The position numbers and the translations under genes were made by a program. The notes beneath the pieces were generated by a model, which was given only the letters and a program-made list of their open reading frames with translations, was not told where the DNA came from and made no database searches. 62,898 nucleotides of DNA from Bacillota bacterium (GTDB lineage: Bacteria; Bacillota; Clostridia; Ch29), in NCBI GenBank assembly GCA_028686075.1, contig JAQUCT010000007.1, positions 1-62,898 of the forward strand, written 5' to 3'. This document shows positions 1-8,026 of this stretch, piece after piece; positions within the stretch are counted from its first letter, which is position 1, and each line of letters starts with the position of its first letter.

Positions 1-65
1 CCGGGGGGCACGCTGGATATTATCAGCACTGCTGCTATTGTTAAGGCTATCACTTTTCTTGTCAT
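1..65 (-). CDS. Exported protein, N-terminal fragment (runs off the window)
   Basis: Only the first 21 codons are inside the window. The start is an ATG preceded by a strong GGAGGAGG ribosome site. The peptide begins M-T-R-K and continues as a hydrophobic stretch rich in Ile, Ala, Val and Leu ending S-S-V-P-P, which is a typical Sec signal peptide. The mature domain lies outside, so no function can be given. A long leader upstream (66-360) carries a SigD-like promoter, two hairpins and a stronger distal promoter. Confidence 0.6.
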   Translation of the reverse strand, partial: MTRKVIALTIAAVLIISSVPP

Positions 66-210
66 AATGGTTTTCCTCCTCCGGCCTGTTTTGCACTTCT
101 ACCGCTTCCTATGTCGCCCGGTTTCAAACGGGCCACCTGTTTTGAGAGAGAATTAAATCTCCCTCTGGAGCCAATAGTTCTATTTGTGGGCATAAAAAGC
201 CCTATATATT

Positions 211-239
211 CTTATCGGTATCGGGCTTTACTAAGTTTA
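211..239 (-). promoter_or_regulatory. Possible sigma-D/sigma-28 type promoter
   Basis: On the minus strand TAAA is followed after 17 bases by CCGATAAG, close to the motility sigma-factor consensus (TAAA, 15-16 bases, GCCGATAA). It lies about 150 bases upstream of the exported protein at 1-65. The spacing is slightly long and the -10 lies inside a weak hairpin (AAAGCCC/GGGCTTT, 196-229), so this is tentative. Confidence 0.3.
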
Positions 240-246
240 TATGAAT

Positions 247-272
247 AAAAAAAACGGCGGATTACTCCGCCG
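247..272 (-). terminator. Rho-independent terminator in the left leader
   Basis: The stem CGGCGGA/TCCGCCG with a four-base loop is followed on the minus strand by eight T residues. It directly follows the stop of a seven-codon mini-ORF (274-297). It could end kamA readthrough, or a very short transcript from the promoter at 330-358. Confidence 0.75.
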
Positions 273-273
273 A

Positions 274-297
274 TTAAAAATAAACTTTGTCAACCAT
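274..297 (-). CDS. Possible seven-residue leader peptide (MVDKVYF)
   Basis: ATG-GTT-GAC-AAA-GTT-TAT-TTT-TAA is preceded by AAAGGA at suitable spacing. It lies about 25 bases after the predicted start of the promoter at 330-358, and two bases before a strong terminator hairpin. The layout resembles an attenuator leader, but no run of regulatory codons is seen and translation is unproven. Confidence 0.25.
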   Translation of the reverse strand: MVDKVYF

Positions 298-329
298 ATT
301 GGTTCCTTTTGAACCTATATAGTGACACA

Positions 330-358
330 ATTATACATTATTCTATCTTAAAAATCAA
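330..358 (-). promoter_or_regulatory. Sigma-A type promoter
   Basis: TTGATT and TATAAT are separated by exactly 17 bases on the minus strand. The transcript would start near 323, pass a GGTTC/GAACC hairpin (301-315), the mini-ORF and a terminator, and only then reach the exported-protein gene. Confidence 0.6.
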
Positions 359-575
359 GAAAATCTTTTTTTCGCAAAGTACCGTGGCAGTCTCCACCAG
401 CACCCGGTCCAATTCCAACTCGGCCCCGGTACCCGGCATAGACAGGGTCCTTAGGTTAAGGTGGAGTTTTAACACCATGTGAGCATTATGGATTACACCA
501 TATATCGATTGATTTATGTCAACCAATTACTGAGTTATTTACACAGTCTGCCGTCCCTTGTCCCTTTTTGGTTAT

Positions 576-1817
576 TTATTTGTGGCGTTTCTTTCTGTCC
601 AGGTCCTCCGGTTCGAGGGCTATTCCGCTTCCTCGCAAAAGCCCTGCCACACCGATGCTTTTTTCCTCACCGCTGCAGTCGGGACAGCTGCACTGCCCGG
701 GTATATACTGGGGCTCCATGTAAGTGGTTATTACGCCCTCATAGTTCCTTAACACAACCTTTTTGTCCGACATGGAAATAAGATACTGCGGCATAACGGG
801 TATTTTGCCGCCTCCGCCGGGGGCGTCCACCACAAAGGTTGGTACCGCAAACCCGGAGGTATGGCCCCTTAGGCCCTCTATTATTTCTATTCCCTTCGAT
901 ACCTTGGTCCTAAAATGCTCTATCCCCATGGACAGGTCACACTGGTAGATGTAATAGGGACGAACCCGTATTTTAACCAGAAGGTGTACGAGATGCTTCA
1001 TTATATGTACGCAATCGTTTACACCCCGCAGCAGAACCGTCTGATTGCCCAGGGGCACCCCCGCATCGGCCAATATCCTGCACGCCTCCGCCGACACCGG
1101 AGTTACTTCCTTTGGATGGTTAAAATGGGTATTAAGCCATATGGGATGGTATTTTTTGAGCATATCCACCAGCCCCTGTGTAATCCTCTGGGGCATAACT
1201 ACCGGGGTGCGGCTGCCTATCCTTATTATCTCCACGTGGGGTATCTCCCTTAAACGCTTTAGTATAAATTCCAGCTTGTCGTCGGATATTAGGAGACCGT
1301 CCCCTCCGGAGATAAGCACATCCCTTACCTGGGGCGTATTTTTTATGTATTCGATTGCCTTTTCTATCCTGTCGGCGGGCATGGCCATGTCGGTCTGCCC
1401 GGCGAACCTCCTTCGGGTGCAGTGCCTGCAGTACATGGAGCACTGGTCGGTCACCAGAAGCAACACCCTGTCGGGGTACCGATGGGTCAGGCCTTCCACA
1501 GGCGAGTCTGTATCCTCATGGAGCGGGTCCTCCATATCCGCCTTCCCCCGATGAAGTTCTAAGGAAGTGGGTACCGCCTGTTTCCTTATGGGACAGTCCG
1601 GGTCGTCCGGGTCCATAAGGGAGGCATAGTAGGGGGTTATACCCATCCTGAGGAGTGCAAGGCTTTCATCTATTGCCTTTTCCTCTTCTTCGGTGAGGTT
1701 AATTATTTTCTTGAGCTGGTCCACAGTTGTTACCCTGTTTTTTACCTGCCAGTGCCAGTCGTTCCACTCTTTTTCGGTTACGTCCTTGTAAAGCTCTATA
1801 TCCCTATGATTTCTCAT
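576..1817 (-). CDS. kamA: Lysine 2,3-aminomutase
   Basis: This radical SAM, PLP-dependent enzyme interconverts L-alpha-lysine and L-beta-lysine, the first step of anaerobic lysine fermentation and a route to the osmolyte N-acetyl-beta-lysine. The 413-residue length is normal for the family. The cluster motif C-SMY-C-RH-C lies at residues 126-133, followed by TRRR. The PLP region GGGGK and the two aspartates that bind the lysine epsilon-amino group (in YQCDLS and VVDAPGGGG) are present, which favours lysine over the glutamate 2,3-aminomutase variant. The second in-frame ATG is chosen because AAGGAGG lies 7 bases before it and only 1 base before the first. No other lysine-fermentation gene is adjacent. 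A sigma-54 activator lies upstream on the same strand, separated by repeats. Confidence 0.93.
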   Translation of the reverse strand: MRNHRDIELYKDVTEKEWNDWHWQVKNRVTTVDQLKKIINLTEEEEKAIDESLALLRMGITPYYASLMDPDDPDCPIRKQAVPTSLELHRGKADMEDPLHEDTDSPVEGLTHRYPDRVLLLVTDQCSMYCRHCTRRRFAGQTDMAMPADRIEKAIEYIKNTPQVRDVLISGGDGLLISDDKLEFILKRLREIPHVEIIRIGSRTPVVMPQRITQGLVDMLKKYHPIWLNTHFNHPKEVTPVSAEACRILADAGVPLGNQTVLLRGVNDCVHIMKHLVHLLVKIRVRPYYIYQCDLSMGIEHFRTKVSKGIEIIEGLRGHTSGFAVPTFVVDAPGGGGKIPVMPQYLISMSDKKVVLRNYEGVITTYMEPQYIPGQCSCPDCSGEEKSIGVAGLLRGSGIALEPEDLDRKKRHK

Positions 1818-1873
1818 TTGCATTCCTCCTTATTTAGTTACTATATATGACGTGCTTAAAGACGTTATACAAC

Positions 1874-1955
1874 TGTCATCCTGAGCGAAGCGAAGGATCT
1901 ATCCAAGGAAGATTCTTCACTACGTTTAGAACGGCAAAAACCATCAAAAATGACA
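1874..1955. repeat. Dispersed repeat of the TGTCATCCTGAGCG family
   Basis: This copy starts TGTCATCCTGAGCGAAGCGA, then AGGATCT, and ends in AGATTCTTC and a degenerate TGACA, forming an imperfect inverted repeat. Related copies occur at 11472, 13109, 14069, 39421, 43264 and 49591, all intergenic. The rest of the kamA-regulator gap (1956-2072) has no recognised signal. Confidence 0.7.
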
Positions 1956-2072
1956 CTAACCACTATCCACTAAAAAGGGATGTCCCATATCTAATAGTAT
2001 GCTTTCAAAAAGGTTAATATACCGTAACACGCCGACTTTGGCAAACAAAACGCCTCCATACCATGTGTAGTG

Positions 2073-2101
2073 ATTCCAGAGGAACCGTCCCCGTGGTTTC
2101 C
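2073..2101. repeat. Hairpin repeat with GGGGACGGTTC core
   Basis: The core AGGAACCGTCCCCG is flanked by CCA and TGG arms. It begins directly at the stop codon of the sigma-54 activator gene and is one of about 11 copies in the window. Confidence 0.65.
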
Positions 2102-3501
2102 TATTTTATGTTGTGCTTTAGCATTTTGTATTGAAGGGTTTGTCTTGGAATGTCAAGAATCTGTGCAGCCTTGGTTATGTTCATGTCTGAAACCCCAAGG
2201 GCACTGAGAATCATATCCCTTTCCACCTGTTCCAGAGTCTGGTTAAGGGATGGGCCGTAGCCCTTTAACGTAATGTCATTCTTAAAATACTCCTTGAAAC
2301 TCTGAGGCAGGTTGTCGGGGGTTATGACGGGGCTTTCAATCATATTCATAGCCCCTTCGATGACGTGCTGGAGTTCTCTTACGTTACCGGGCCATGAGTA
2401 GGAGTAAAACATCTCCCTGACCTTGGGGCTTATGCCGGTAACCGCTTTACCCATTGTCCTGTTGTACATATCGATGAAATGGTCAATCAGAAGGGGAATA
2501 TCATCCTTCCTCTCCCTAAGGAGCGGCATCCTTAAGGATACGACGTTCAACCGGTAGTAAAGGTCCTCCCTCAGGCTGCCCGACCGGACGGCATCCATCG
2601 GGATGGTGCTGGTAGCAGCAATTACCCTTACATCAACGTACACAGTGCCTGCGTCCCCTATTCTTCTTACGCAGCCGTCCTGAAGCACCCTTAGAAGCTT
2701 TGCCTGAAGCTCTATGGGCATTGAATCTATCTCGTCCAGGAAAAGGGTTCCCCCACTGGCCAGCTCAAACAGCCCCGGCCGGTTGTCGGCACCTGTAAAG
2801 CTACCCTTCACCGTACCGAATAGTATCCCCTCCAGCAGCGTGGCGGGCAAGGCCGCACAGTTCTGCGCTATAAAGGGTTTTCTGCTCCTGGGGCTGGCGT
2901 TATGTATAGCGTGTACAAAGAGTTCCTTGCCGGTGCCGGTCTCCCCGTAGACCATGACCGGCGATGTAGTGCGGGATGCTTTAAAGGCCAGGGACTTAAG
3001 CTCCAACATATCTCTGTTGTGGCCTATTATGTCCATAAAACTGTATACGGCCCTGTTGCTGATCTTACGGCCGGGCGTATCACCTCCGGGGTCCCCAATC
3101 AGTTCGGCCTCAAGGTCCACAATCCTTTCAGAGAGGTTCTTTACCTGGGTTATGTCCCTGGATATCTCAACGGCACCCTTTATTCTGCCCCTTACCCTTA
3201 TGGGAAGGGTTGTGTTTATGGTTGTTATCCTGTTTCCGTTGTAGTTAACGAAGGTCTGCAGGTGGTCGATTATGGGCTTTCCGCTTTCAAGGACCTTGAG
3301 AATTGTGCTGGTTTTATGGTCAAGGGAAGGGTATATCTCAAGGATGTGCCGTCCCACCGCCCTGTCCTTGTTAAGGTGGTCAAGGTAGGCAACTCGTTTG
3401 TTGCAGTAGACTATTATACCCCTGTTGTCCACCACCTGAATCCCCGAGTCTATATGCTCCAGGAGTTCCCTGAAATTGTCGCCATTTAGCAGCTCCAACA
3501 T
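2101..3501 (-). CDS. Sigma-54-dependent transcriptional activator (PAS, AAA+, Fis-type HTH)
   Basis: This is an enhancer-binding protein that would use ATP to remodel RNA polymerase-sigma-54. Three parts are visible. An N-terminal PAS domain (about residues 5-120) has the VVDNRG and ISRDIT patterns. A central AAA+ domain has the Walker A GETGTGKE, the sigma-54 contact loop written GSFTGA, and FLDEID. The C-terminal Fis-like helix-turn-helix has [16 protein letters not shown]. The start is the ATG at 3501 behind a GGGGGG run, which removes a 26-residue extension lacking a good ribosome site. With 466 residues it matches RocR/PrdR-type activators. Its ligand is unknown; amino-acid catabolism is a guess from the adjacent kamA. 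I found no clear -24/-12 promoter upstream of kamA. Confidence 0.88.
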   Translation of the reverse strand: MLELLNGDNFRELLEHIDSGIQVVDNRGIIVYCNKRVAYLDHLNKDRAVGRHILEIYPSLDHKTSTILKVLESGKPIIDHLQTFVNYNGNRITTINTTLPIRVRGRIKGAVEISRDITQVKNLSERIVDLEAELIGDPGGDTPGRKISNRAVYSFMDIIGHNRDMLELKSLAFKASRTTSPVMVYGETGTGKELFVHAIHNASPRSRKPFIAQNCAALPATLLEGILFGTVKGSFTGADNRPGLFELASGGTLFLDEIDSMPIELQAKLLRVLQDGCVRRIGDAGTVYVDVRVIAATSTIPMDAVRSGSLREDLYYRLNVVSLRMPLLRERKDDIPLLIDHFIDMYNRTMGKAVTGISPKVREMFYSYSWPGNVRELQHVIEGAMNMIESPVITPDNLPQSFKEYFKNDITLKGYGPSLNQTLEQVERDMILSALGVSDMNITKAAQILDIPRQTLQYKMLKHNIK

Positions 3502-3568
3502 ATAAACCCCCCTACCGCTTAATTTTTTCGCACAGCGAATGCCGGATTTCCGGCCTATTCCTTTTAAA

Positions 3569-3589
3569 AAAAGCGGCAATGCCGCTTTT
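3569..3589 (-). terminator. argS terminator
   Basis: The stem AAAAGCGGC/GCCGCTTTT has a three-base loop and is followed by a T run on the minus strand. It lies immediately after the argS stop. A short palindrome (GCCGGA-TT-TCCGGC, 3541-3554) lies just beyond. Confidence 0.8.
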
Positions 3590-3592
3590 AAA

Positions 3593-5278
3593 CTACATTC
3601 TTTCTGGTGCTGTTATCGAAAGCAGTCCCAGTACATTGGCTATTACTATCTTTGTGGCATCTATAAGGGCAATCCTTGCCATCATAAGGCTTTCGTCCTC
3701 CACCATTACCCTGCACAGGTTGTAGAATACGTGGAAAAGCGACGCCACCTCCAGCACATACCTGGTAATCCTGGTGGGTTCTATGGTCATAGCAGCTTTT
3801 GTAATCTCTTCCGGCAGCTCCGCAAGCTTTCGCATAAGCTCTACTTCGGCCTCCTCCTTAAGCAGGGTCAGATTTATGCTGTCTATGGGGGGTACCCTTA
3901 TGCCCTCCTGTTCTATTTGGCTAAGAATGCTGCATATCCTGGCATGGGCGTACTGTACATAAAACACCGGGTTGTCGCTGGATTTTTCAACCGCCAGGTC
4001 AAGGTCAAAGTCAAGATGGGTATCGGCTGCCCGCAGGTTGAAGAAGAACCGCGCTGCGTCCCTGCCCACTTCTTCTATAAGGTCGGATAGGGTAATGGCC
4101 TGGCCGCGGCGTTTGGACATTCGTACCACGTCGCCGTCCCTAAGGAGCCTAACCAGCTGCATTATTATTACATCCAGCCTGTCGGGGTTAATGCCCAGCG
4201 CATCAACGCCGCCCTTCATCCTGGGTACGTGACCGTGATGGTCAGCCCCCCAGATATTTATCACCCAGTCGTAACCGCGGGTTATGAATTTGTTTCTGTG
4301 GTAGGCAATGTCGCCGGCAAAATATGTAGGTAATCCGTTGCCCCTTATAAGCACCTCATCCTTTTCCACGCCGAACTCGGAGGCCTTGAACCAGATAGCC
4401 CCTTCCTGCTCGTAAGTATGCCCTTTATCGGTCAGGTAATCTATCGCCTTTGTAATCTCGTTGCTGTCATACAGCGACTGCTCCGAAAACCATACATCGA
4501 AATTCACACCAAAGTTAGCAAGGTCGGTCTTTATCCTATCCAAATTCTTTTTGAGTGCGTACCGGATAAATAATTCCTGTCTTTCCTCCGGTTCCATGTC
4601 TAGGTATTTGTCGCCGTCGCGCTCTTTCAGTTCCCTCATTAGGTCGGTAATGTCCTCACCCTGATATCCGCCCTCCGGCACCTGGGCGTCCCGGCCGAAC
4701 AGCTGCAGGTATCTTGCCTCCAGGGATTTTCCGAACTTTTCTATCTGGTTGCCGGCATCGTTAATGTAAAACTCGCGGGTTACGTCGTAACCGGCGGCAT
4801 CCAGCACCGCCGCGAGGGAATCCCCCAGGGCCGCTCCCCGGGCATTGCCCATGTGCATGGGACCGGTGGGGTTAGCGCTTACAAACTCCACCATTACTTT
4901 TTTACCGCCGCCTATGTCCACCCGACCGTAGTCCTCTTTTTCGTTATGTATAATCTCCACCGTTTTGTACAGCCAGAGGTTGTTAAGCCGGAAGTTGATA
5001 AAACCCGGCCCGGCTATCTCCATCTTATCCACATAGGTGCCCTCGTAATCGGCATTATCCACAATATCCTTCGCAACCGCTACGGGGCTTTTCCTGGCCT
5101 GCTTTGCCAAAACCATTGCTATATTGGTTGAAAAGTCCCCGCGCTCCCTTTCTCTGGGAGTTTCCACCTGTATTTCCGGGATGCTTTCTACTATAAGTAT
5201 CCCTTTATCTATGCAACCCTTGACGGATTCGCCGACTATCTCCCTTATCTGTTCTGTTATCTTTTGAACCATATTCAT
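3593..5278 (-). CDS. argS: Arginyl-tRNA synthetase
   Basis: This cytoplasmic class I synthetase charges tRNA-Arg with arginine. At 561 residues it has the family's usual length. Visible parts are the N-terminal Arg-tRNA recognition domain (about 1-95, with RGDFSTN), the HIGH-equivalent PMHMGNARGA near residue 130, the KMSKS-equivalent VRMSKRRGQ near residue 360, and a C-terminal anticodon-binding helical domain ending PERM. The ATG has a GGGAGG ribosome site 9 bases upstream. It is transcribed alone, with a good promoter at 5334-5362 and a terminator at 3569-3589. The ribosome site lies in the second copy of a CTGTTGGGAG direct repeat in the leader, which could be regulatory. Confidence 0.97.
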   Translation of the reverse strand: MNMVQKITEQIREIVGESVKGCIDKGILIVESIPEIQVETPRERERGDFSTNIAMVLAKQARKSPVAVAKDIVDNADYEGTYVDKMEIAGPGFINFRLNNLWLYKTVEIIHNEKEDYGRVDIGGGKKVMVEFVSANPTGPMHMGNARGAALGDSLAAVLDAAGYDVTREFYINDAGNQIEKFGKSLEARYLQLFGRDAQVPEGGYQGEDITDLMRELKERDGDKYLDMEPEERQELFIRYALKKNLDRIKTDLANFGVNFDVWFSEQSLYDSNEITKAIDYLTDKGHTYEQEGAIWFKASEFGVEKDEVLIRGNGLPTYFAGDIAYHRNKFITRGYDWVINIWGADHHGHVPRMKGGVDALGINPDRLDVIIMQLVRLLRDGDVVRMSKRRGQAITLSDLIEEVGRDAARFFFNLRAADTHLDFDLDLAVEKSSDNPVFYVQYAHARICSILSQIEQEGIRVPPIDSINLTLLKEEAEVELMRKLAELPEEITKAAMTIEPTRITRYVLEVASLFHVFYNLCRVMVEDESLMMARIALIDATKIVIANVLGLLSITAPERM

Positions 5279-5333
5279 TTTGTGTTACCTCCCAACAGTT
5301 TGGAGTATATGCACTCCCAACAGGAATACATAT

Positions 5334-5362
5334 ATTATATATATTACTTCCCTGTTTATCAA
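5334..5362 (-). promoter_or_regulatory. Promoter of argS
   Basis: TTGATA and TATAAT are separated by 17 bases on the minus strand, about 55 bases before the argS start. Between them and the gene lie two direct copies of CTGTTGGGAG (5286-5320 region) and a small hairpin GGAGT/ACTCC. Confidence 0.75.
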
Positions 5363-5400
5363 GCCAAATATACCCTTTTAAAATCCCTCGTCGGCCGACA

Positions 5401-6294
5401 TCAGACAACCTCCCACACCATCCTGTATCCTTCTATACGACGTTGCAGCATTCTCTGGTCTGTCATATATGAAAGGTACGCTGCAATGGAAGACTGGTTG
5501 AGGTAGTACTGGGTCGTGTTAAGGTCCAGGCCGTACTTTTCGGTTATGGCCGCCCCCAGTTCCTCCCGGGTGAGGGGTTTTATTAGGGCCCACCTTATCG
5601 TTCCCATTGCTTCGCTTATGGCCTTAAGGTTAGAATCAATTTCTCCTTCTATATTGCTGCTTAGGTCGCCGTGGCAAGGCAGATAAAAAGAATAATCGGT
5701 GCCCTTAAGGCCCTTTAGCGTATCCAGCGTGTCAGCTATGTTCGTAAAGTAGGGCAGCTTGTACTTTTCTACTATATGGGTGGAAAAGTAGGCATCCGCC
5801 GTCATAAGCACACCATCAGGTGTGGCTACCCCTATCTGGCCGGGGCTGTGACCCTTAAGGTCCACTATTTGGAGCTTGGCCGGGCCAACGGGAAAGGTGC
5901 CCGGTTCCAGTATCCTGTCCACCCTGCACTCCTTGCCCATAAGGAATTTGTTCTGCAGGGCCTTAGGCGGGTGTGCGGAATACAGGTAAAAGGGTTCGAG
6001 ATACGGGTTTGAGATTATAGCCGCTTCGATGCCGCTTGCTGCTACCTCCGCATTGGTCCTTTTAACCAGAAAACTGTTCCCGCCGAAGTGGTCAGCATGG
6101 GAATGGGTATTTATTATAAGTTCCGCCTCAAGGCCTTCGGCTTTAAGAGCTTTTAGTATCTTCCTGCCCCAGTCGTCGCTGCTGCCGGTATCAATTACCA
6201 CGCAGCGGTTTTGGCTGTATACGTAAAGGCCGGTGTTAACAGGCCCCTTTATGTAGTAGGTATTTCCCTTTATCTTCTTTAGTAATTCTCCCAT
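5401..6294 (-). CDS. Metallo-beta-lactamase fold hydrolase
   Basis: This is a soluble dinuclear metal hydrolase of the glyoxalase II-like superfamily. The first metal motif T-H-S-H-A-D-H is at residues 63-69. Further ligands are visible in KGHSPGQ, in MTADAYF and in the C-terminal PCHGD. The last 70 residues form a winged-helix-like extension (LTREELGAAI, TTQYYLNQ), seen in several bacterial family members. The substrate cannot be deduced. The ATG follows GAAGGAG. It lies between ddl and argS and is separated from ddl by 160 bases of repeats. Confidence 0.85.
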   Translation of the reverse strand: MGELLKKIKGNTYYIKGPVNTGLYVYSQNRCVVIDTGSSDDWGRKILKALKAEGLEAELIINTHSHADHFGGNSFLVKRTNAEVAASGIEAAIISNPYLEPFYLYSAHPPKALQNKFLMGKECRVDRILEPGTFPVGPAKLQIVDLKGHSPGQIGVATPDGVLMTADAYFSTHIVEKYKLPYFTNIADTLDTLKGLKGTDYSFYLPCHGDLSSNIEGEIDSNLKAISEAMGTIRWALIKPLTREELGAAITEKYGLDLNTTQYYLNQSSIAAYLSYMTDQRMLQRRIEGYRMVWEVV

Positions 6295-6317
6295 TTTATT
6301 CTCCTTCCGTAAAAACA

Positions 6318-6453
6318 GGTGCTAGGTGCTAGGTTTCGGTTATCGTACCACTGCCCACAGCTCACTAGTCACTGTTCACTAACCACTGACCACTTAAGTA
6401 TTTTGCGGCAGACAGGAGAACCGTCCCCGTGTCTTCGGAGAACCGTCCCCCTG
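6318..6453. repeat. Composite intergenic repeat block between the hydrolase and ddl genes
   Basis: From left to right the block has tandem GGTGCTAGGTGCTAGGT words, a degenerate run of CACT-type words (about 6350-6392), and two copies of the GGGGACGGTTCT hairpin family. The first copy (6410-6434) has AGACA/TGTCT arms. The second (6438-6453) joins a small CTGGTA-TTA-TACCAG palindrome that covers the ddl stop. Confidence 0.7.
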
Positions 6454-6456
6454 GTA

Positions 6457-7542
6457 TTATACCAGCGCGGTGTTTACCTTCCCGGCGCGTCTTTCCAGGG
6501 CATGGTCTATCAGGGTGTCCAAAAGCTGCGGATAGGGCAGCCCCGCCGCATCCCATAGTTTGGGATACATGCTTATCTTTGTAAAACCGGGCATTGTGTT
6601 TATTTCGTTTATGTATACCTCATCGGTCCTTTTGTCCACAAAGAAGTCCGCCCTTGCAAGGCCGCTTCCGTCTATGGCCTTAAAGGCTTCCACCGCCATC
6701 CGCTTTACCCGGGCGGTCGCCTTAGGCGATATGTCAGCGGGAATGACAAGGCCGCTTTTGCCGTCGTCATAGTACTTGGCCTGGTAATCGTAGAATTCGT
6801 TGGAGGGCAGTATCTGTCCGACCACCGACGCTCTTGGAGTGTCATTCCCCAGCACCGAGCACTCCACCTCATGACCGTCTATAAACTCCTCCACTATTAT
6901 TTTCCTGTCGTACCGGGCTGCAAGGACCAGCCCACGCGCCAGTTCCTCCCTGCCATGGGCTTTTGTTATGCCCACGCTGGAGCCCAGATTGGCGGGTTTT
7001 ATAAATACCGGATAATTAAATCTTTTTTCTATAGATGAAATAGCACCATCCATGTCCTCGTCAAGTTCTTGCTTCATAAATACAGAATAATCGGCCTGCT
7101 TAAGACCCGCCCTTTCGAAAACCGTTTTGGAGAATACCTTATCCATACCCACTGCCGATGCAAGTACCCCACAGCCCACATAGGCAAGACCTGCCAGTTC
7201 AAACAGCCCCTGAATGGTTCCGTCCTCCCCCATCGGACCGTGGAGTACCGGGAACACAACGTCTATATTCTCGCCGGGGAAGCCCTCTCCGGTAGTCAGA
7301 AAATTGTATTTGCTCTCGTCCAGATTTTTGGAACCCCTTTCCCATTCTCCGGTAATAATCTTATCAACGGGGCCGTCGTAGTGTTTCCATGACCCCTGCC
7401 GGGTTATTCCTATCATTATTATTTCGTACTTTTCTTTGTCCAGGGCGTTTATTATGGACGTAGATGACATAAGAGATACCTCGTGTTCCCCCGACTGTCC
7501 CCCAAAGACTACCGCAACCCTCAATTTCTTATTCAAAAACAT
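6457..7542 (-). CDS. ddl: D-alanine--D-alanine ligase
   Basis: This enzyme joins two D-alanines with ATP for the peptidoglycan stem peptide. The 361 residues follow the family order: an N-terminal domain with VVFGGQSGEHEVS, an ATP-grasp domain with FIKPANLGSSVG and the omega-loop EEFIDGHEVE, and metal-binding residues in INEINTMPGFT. The end carries the usual long-type tail (YPQLLDTLIDHAL). The first ATG sits very close to GGGGTGG; a TTG two codons later has better spacing, so the exact start is uncertain by two residues. It follows sspF and that gene's terminator. Confidence 0.96.
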   Translation of the reverse strand: MFLNKKLRVAVVFGGQSGEHEVSLMSSTSIINALDKEKYEIIMIGITRQGSWKHYDGPVDKIITGEWERGSKNLDESKYNFLTTGEGFPGENIDVVFPVLHGPMGEDGTIQGLFELAGLAYVGCGVLASAVGMDKVFSKTVFERAGLKQADYSVFMKQELDEDMDGAISSIEKRFNYPVFIKPANLGSSVGITKAHGREELARGLVLAARYDRKIIVEEFIDGHEVECSVLGNDTPRASVVGQILPSNEFYDYQAKYYDDGKSGLVIPADISPKATARVKRMAVEAFKAIDGSGLARADFFVDKRTDEVYINEINTMPGFTKISMYPKLWDAAGLPYPQLLDTLIDHALERRAGKVNTALV

Positions 7543-7686
7543 ACCACCCCTTAAATTCCAATTTCTTTCCTGTAATATTCATATTCTACCCTTATTTTAT
7601 TTATTATTCAACATTGCAAATGGCTGCCTCGATGCTTCTATTATTGTATTATTGCCCTTTTGCGGTGTTTCTAGAACCAAAAAAAA

Positions 7687-7706
7687 CCAGAGGATTTCTC
7701 CCCTGG
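7687..7706 (-). terminator. sspF terminator (bidirectional form)
   Basis: The stem CCAGGGGA/TCCTCTGG with a GAAA loop is flanked by A and T runs on both sides. It lies just after the sspF stop and separates it from ddl. Confidence 0.8.
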
Positions 7707-7720
7707 CTTTTTTTACTTCG

Positions 7721-7888
7721 TTATTTCATTACTTTTCTTTCGGCTATCTCAATGGCTTTGGTTACTATATTTCCACAGTCCCTGGAGGTTACGGAACCCC
7801 AGCCTTCGCTTTTAACCGTGTTATAAACTCCCAGCTCCCTGGCGATTTCCTCCTTCAGGTTTTCGGACATAATACCTCTTCGAGCCAT
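7721..7888 (-). CDS. sspF: Small acid-soluble spore protein, alpha/beta type (SspF-like)
   Basis: This 55-residue DNA-binding protein would coat and protect spore DNA and be degraded on germination. The alpha/beta SASP patterns are clear: M-S-E-N-L-K-E-E-I-A-R-E-L-G near the N terminus and the GWGSVTSRDCGN loop in the second half. The MARRG start resembles Bacillus SspF, whose gene also lies in this chromosomal region (beside veg and ispE). The ATG at 7888 has AAAGGAGGT 8 bases upstream; an earlier in-frame ATG has no ribosome site. Expression in the forespore by sigma-G is expected, but I could not pick a convincing sigma-G promoter. Confidence 0.92.
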   Translation of the reverse strand: MARRGIMSENLKEEIARELGVYNTVKSEGWGSVTSRDCGNIVTKAIEIAERKVMK

Positions 7889-8026
7889 TTGGAGACCTCC
7901 TTTGCTTTGTTTCAAAGGCCAACCTTTGCCCTAAGCCGACCTTAGAAATGTTGCAGTATTATTTTTTGCAAAAACAATTTTTTTATTAGTGTCAATTTAT
8001 TGACCCATAACCATTGGAATTTTTTG

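Noticed and set aside
116-133. Riboswitch in the leader of the left-end gene (GCCCGGTTTCAAACGGGC stem)
   Set aside because: A short stem-loop is visible, but I could not match it to c-di-GMP, c-di-AMP, purine, TPP or other common riboswitch cores.
576-1823. Glutamate 2,3-aminomutase as identity of the radical SAM aminomutase
   Set aside because: The two aspartates that bind the lysine side-chain amine are present, favouring lysine 2,3-aminomutase.
7991-8004. ypeB terminator or operator at GTCAAT-TT-ATTGAC
   Set aside because: It is a small palindrome with no T run on the transcribed strand and no known matching operator.
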